Below are positions 61,763 to 64,000 of a stretch of DNA of 64,000 nt, piece after piece. Numbering within the stretch: position 1 is the stretch's first letter; every line of letters begins with the position of its first letter. The notes under the pieces are model-generated. The model made no database searches and had not been told where the DNA came from. It was given only the letters and a program-made list of their open reading frames with translations. The position numbers were made by a program, and so were the translations under genes. The stretch covers positions 8,453,948 to 8,517,947 of the forward strand of contig OZ022576.1 in NCBI GenBank assembly GCA_963669155.1. Reading direction: 5' to 3'. This DNA is from Arbacia lixula. Lineage: Eukaryota > Echinodermata > Echinoidea > Arbacioida > Arbaciidae.

Positions 61763-62072
61763 TTCTGCTGTAATTTCAGCAAAAATATACCATAAAATAT
61801 TATCTGCACCAAACTGACTTTCGCTGGAATTACAGCGAAATCACGCCAAAACACCTGACCATTTTTCCTGTAATTTCAGCAAAACATCAAGTTAAGATGC
61901 ACACCCAATTTTGCTGGAATTACAGCGAAATATTTAGTCAAGGCATCTTCCTGGTTTCGCTGTAATTACAGCATAATACCAAGTCAAAACACCTACTTTC
62001 CCCGTTTTGCTGTAATCACAGCGAAATACCAATGCAAAACACCTTCATAATTTCGCTGTAATTACAGCAAAA
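61763..62072. repeat. Tandem array of the 22-bp palindrome, right outer arm (7 copies)
   Basis: Counterpart of the array at 46034-46294. Copies begin near 61763, 61819, 61863, 61909, 61955, 62005 and 62051. Because each unit is itself palindromic, both arrays show the same motif on both strands. More copies carry substitutions (TTCCTG, GCTGGAA) than on the left. Confidence 0.9.
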
Positions 62073-62453
62073 TGGAATTGTGCCAAGCCTTGTTCTTGAA
62101 AACATTAAGAAAAGCTTTAATTTTTGATGATGCTGTATTTTTGCTCAGTTAGAGCAAATTTTTAAAAAACTTGGGAAACGCGCAAAATACCCAAATCCAA
62201 CACAACAATGTTTACTGTATCTGCAGGTTAATGTAGTTTCTGAGCTGATAAACAACCTTGACTGGTATCCTTCTTTTGAAAAACCTAACAAACTATATGT
62301 TGGTCTTCTGGTTTTTCTCCATCCAGTGCAGTAACTGAAGCATTAGTATGAAGTACAGAATTACCTGGTTGTATTTTGATGTCAGAAGATGATGGTAGAT
62401 TGAAGACATGATGTATCCATGTTGATGTTCTCTTGCCTTCTCTCCTGGTCCAG

Positions 62454-62746
62454 TGCAAGTGCAGACAGCGGTGGAGGAGTCCAATGAGCGGCTGACGCTA
62501 GACTTTGAAGACGAGCGGTCGCGCCACCAGAAGCTCCTACAGGACTACTCCCGCCTGGAGCAGCGCTTTGACAACCTCAAGGAAGACATGCTGGCCATGG
62601 AGACTCCCACCCTGAATGGGGGTGTCATGGGCGCACCGCCCCCTCGCCACCAGAGGGCTGACAGCAGCGAGGAGGCTGAGTCAGGCTACGGGACGCTGGC
62701 CACCACTACCACGGAGGACGCCGAAAATGTGGAGGTAGAAATTGAA
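62454..62746 (+). CDS. MYO5: MYO5 exon 12 of window: coiled-coil end and PEST-like linker
   Basis: 293 bases. TG completes Leu, then 97 codons, phase 0. The first part, QVQTAVEESNERLTLDFEDE, RSRHQKLLQDYSRLEQRFDN and LKEDMLAMETP, aligns closely with vertebrate [32 protein letters not shown] and ends the proximal coiled coil. The second part (PPPRHQRADSSEEAESGYGT, TTTTEDAENVEVEIE) is Pro, Glu, Asp, Ser and Thr-rich, where vertebrate myosin Va has its calpain-sensitive PEST linker. The acceptor is CTCCTGGTCCAG at 62453; the donor is GAA|GTGAGT at 62747. A donor-like GAG|GTAGAA at 62734 is weaker. Confidence 0.94.
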
Positions 62747-63833
62747 GTGAGTTCCGACACACTTTGGGGAGAGTCTAAAAAAATTACTCAGAATTCTGTT
62801 TTCTTCAAACTGCACAGCATGCTTCTCTTAATCTCCATAACCCTCTCAATGCAAAACCAGGAAAGCCCTATCGACTTATTACATATGTCATATACTTATG
62901 GTTCTGAGAGTGCTAAGGTTTAACATTTTCATAACATTGACAAGCTGTATACGTACATGTGTGAAGTCCTCGGGTGTGGGAATTTACAATGCAGCACTGA
63001 AACTGAACTTTTATTCTGCAGTAGTCCTTGTCTCTGTTTGCTAACACCACTAACCTTGCTACTTGAATGGCTAGGAATTAATTGTAGCACTGAAACTGGG
63101 TTTTTATTCTACAAAAAGTAGTTTTGTTTTCTGCTTGTTTATACCAATAACCTTGGTACTTGATTGGCTAACTATCATTTTTAGCACTGAAACTAGGTTT
63201 TCATTTTACAGTAATTTTACTTGCTGTTTACTAGCTTCACTAACCTTGCTACTTGATTGGCTAACACTCACATGGAGACAGCATTTATTATTAGTGTGCA
63301 TGTGTGTGATGAAGAGGATAAACAAAGAGAGGGAATGGGAAGCAATCAAAGCAAAAACTCTCTCCAAATTCTGTTGGCAGAATGTTTCATGTACATTCCA
63401 TATGAAATGTTTATTATCAGACCCCACGTTGAAAACTGAGTCTTAAGCTTACACAGATATTTTTCTTTTCATTGATTTGATTTTTTTTTGTACAAGAAAT
63501 TTAAGATTTTTGTATACAATACATTTCTTTGTTCTGACTTGCTTTTCTGTCCTGTTGCACTTAATTTCGGTCAGCCTATCTACTACTACCATAGCTCAGT
63601 GCAAACACTTCCGCACATGAATAACCTTAATCCCATTGACATATTCTGTCTTCTATGTGTGATTATAATTCTAGTGAATGGATTTAAACGTTTTTGTTAG
63701 GCTTAAACATCAATGCATGGACAAGATAAATAGCTACTAACTGCAAATTCAGCAACATCGTATGTTACGATTTTTCAATGATTGATCTGTCTGTCTGTCT
63801 GTCGATTTGTTGATCTTTCTGTCCTTCTATCAG
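62747..63833 (+). other. MYO5 intron 12 of window
   Basis: 1087 bases. It contains three tandem copies of a 95-bp unit (62993-63266) and a (CTGT)n at about 63787-63802 in the pyrimidine tract of the acceptor. No gene. Confidence 0.85.
62993..63266. repeat. Three-copy tandem repeat, about 95-bp unit
   Basis: AGCACTGAAACT starts units at 62993, 63086 and 63183; each unit ends CTAACCTTG.TACTTGA(A/T)TGGCTA or a close variant. The copies are roughly 80% alike by eye. Confidence 0.85.
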
Positions 63834-63901
63834 AAGAAAGGAGAGGAAAAGGTGTCCATGGATCTGAGTGTCTTCATGAAGTACCAGCAGCAGAGACAGG
63901 A
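63834..63901 (+). CDS. MYO5: MYO5 exon 13 of window: start of next coiled coil (3' end uncertain)
   Basis: After the acceptor CTTCTATCAG the frame reads KKGEEKVSMDLSVFMKYQQQ and RQE, matching vertebrate EKKVPLDMSLFLKLQKR. The family resemblance is good, so the exon is real. Its end is not clear: the frame meets TGA at 63912-63914. Possible donors before the stop are at 63881 (GAA|GTACCA), 63902 (GA|GTTGTT) and 63905 (TT|GTTAAA), all phase 2 and all weak. The better-looking GAA|GTGAAG at 63922 lies beyond the stop. I set the end at 63901, where the G at 64000 would complete Glu. Confidence 0.65.
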
Positions 63902-63999
63902 GTTGTTAAATTGATTCTGAAGTGAAGTCAACTTAATTCATATTTCCAGCATTGACCAACTGTGTGTATGTCTGTCTGTTTTTTCTGTCTGTCCTTCAG

Positions 64000-64000
64000 G
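64000..64000 (+). CDS. MYO5: MYO5 exon 14: first base at the window edge
   Basis: The window ends with a strong pyrimidine tract, TTTTTTCTGTCTGTCC, then TTCAG and one G. This looks like a normal 3' splice site for the next exon. The intron before it would be only about 98 bases, much shorter than all the others here (578 bases or more). No residues can be read. Confidence 0.5.

Larger units (their letters stand above)
56335..62212. repeat. Right arm of giant inverted repeat (about 5.9 kb)
   Basis: Reverse-complement partner of 45896-54255. It lacks the hAT-like MITE and the tandem-array element found in the left arm, and has its own extra about 325 bp near 58460-58785. Identity is near complete around 56530-57260 and visibly lower (many substitutions and small indels) near 61200-62212. 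The outer boundary lies only about 240 bases before exon 12. Confidence 0.92.
43072..62453 (+). other. MYO5 intron 11 of window (19.4 kb) dominated by a giant inverted repeat
   Basis: 19382 bases. 43072-45895 is ordinary intron with a polypyrimidine CTTT tract at 44792-45160. 45896-62212 is an imperfect inverted repeat, described in separate entries. 62213-62453 leads to the acceptor CTCTCCTGGTCCAG. No open frame in the interval has recognisable coding resemblance or is conserved as a frame between the arms. Confidence 0.85.
164..64000 (+). other. MYO5: Myosin V heavy chain gene, internal portion (14 exons touched)
   Basis: Thirteen exons with GT/AG boundaries join into one open frame of about 690 residues, in the exact domain order of class V myosin: relay helix, loop 2, SH2/SH1, converter, six IQ motifs, coiled coil, PEST-like linker. 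Class V myosins are processive actin motors that carry vesicles and other cargo, with calmodulin-type light chains on the IQ motifs. The phases match at every junction: 0,0,0,2,2,0,2,0,0,0,1,0. Diagnostic class V strings are [53 protein letters not shown] and [12 protein letters not shown]. The P-loop and switch regions would lie upstream, and the cargo-binding tail downstream. Invertebrates usually have one MYO5 gene, so I give no paralogue letter. The comparison with vertebrate myosin Va is from memory of the family, not an alignment run. Confidence 0.96.

Noticed and set aside
45896..62212. Giant inverted repeat as a pure assembly artefact
   Set aside because: The arms differ by many substitutions, by a hAT element with a clean empty site and by several indels, which a simple inverted misjoin would not create. 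Misjoined haplotypes cannot be fully excluded without long reads.

Overview
The window is one stretch of a large animal gene on the + strand: the middle of an unconventional class V myosin heavy chain (myosin V, MYO5). I place 13 coding exons between 164 and about 63901, and the next exon opens at the last base. Their joined reading frame runs without a break from the relay helix of the motor, through actin-binding loop 2, the SH2/SH1 helices, the converter and six IQ motifs, into the proximal coiled coil and the linker that precedes the next coiled coil. The N-terminal motor half and the distal coiled coil and cargo-binding globular tail lie outside the window. I see no second convincing gene on either strand. 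The many other open frames are low-complexity microsatellite translations, shadows of the exons, or AT-rich chance frames.

Long AT-rich introns (about 0.6 to 19 kb), GC-rich exons, abundant (GATA)n, (CACATA)n, (GA)n, (ATC)n and poly(C)/poly(G) tracts, and many short hairpin transposons suggest a marine invertebrate. A deuterostome such as a sea urchin or other echinoderm is my best guess, but the sequence alone does not settle it.

Layout: 1-3079, exons 1-4 (relay, lower-domain helices, loop 2, [12 protein letters not shown] strand). 3080-12574, a 9.5-kb intron with a 373-bp hairpin element flanked by TTAA. 12575-20019, SH2/SH1 and converter exons separated by a microsatellite-rich intron. 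24973-28831, two exons carrying the end of the converter and the six-IQ lever arm. 34305-43071, three coiled-coil exons; the middle one has a degenerate 149-bp tandem copy of its own splice acceptor and first 16 codons just upstream. 43072-62453, a 19.4-kb intron. 62454-64000, the PEST-like linker exon, a short exon with an in-frame stop close behind it, and the acceptor of the next exon.

The most striking non-coding structure is in the 19.4-kb intron. About 16.3 kb of it (roughly 45896-62212) is an imperfect inverted repeat, with arms of about 8.4 and 5.9 kb around a loop of about 2.1 kb. The inner arms look almost identical, while the outer arms are clearly diverged. Both outer ends carry tandem arrays of a 22-bp perfect-type palindrome. 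Complementary polypurine and polypyrimidine tracts of about 1 kb face each other. Arm-specific insertions include a hAT-like MITE whose empty site is preserved in the opposite arm, and a Helitron-like/HINE-like element carrying a 157-bp tandem array. The pre-mRNA of this gene should be able to fold into a very long double-stranded RNA here.
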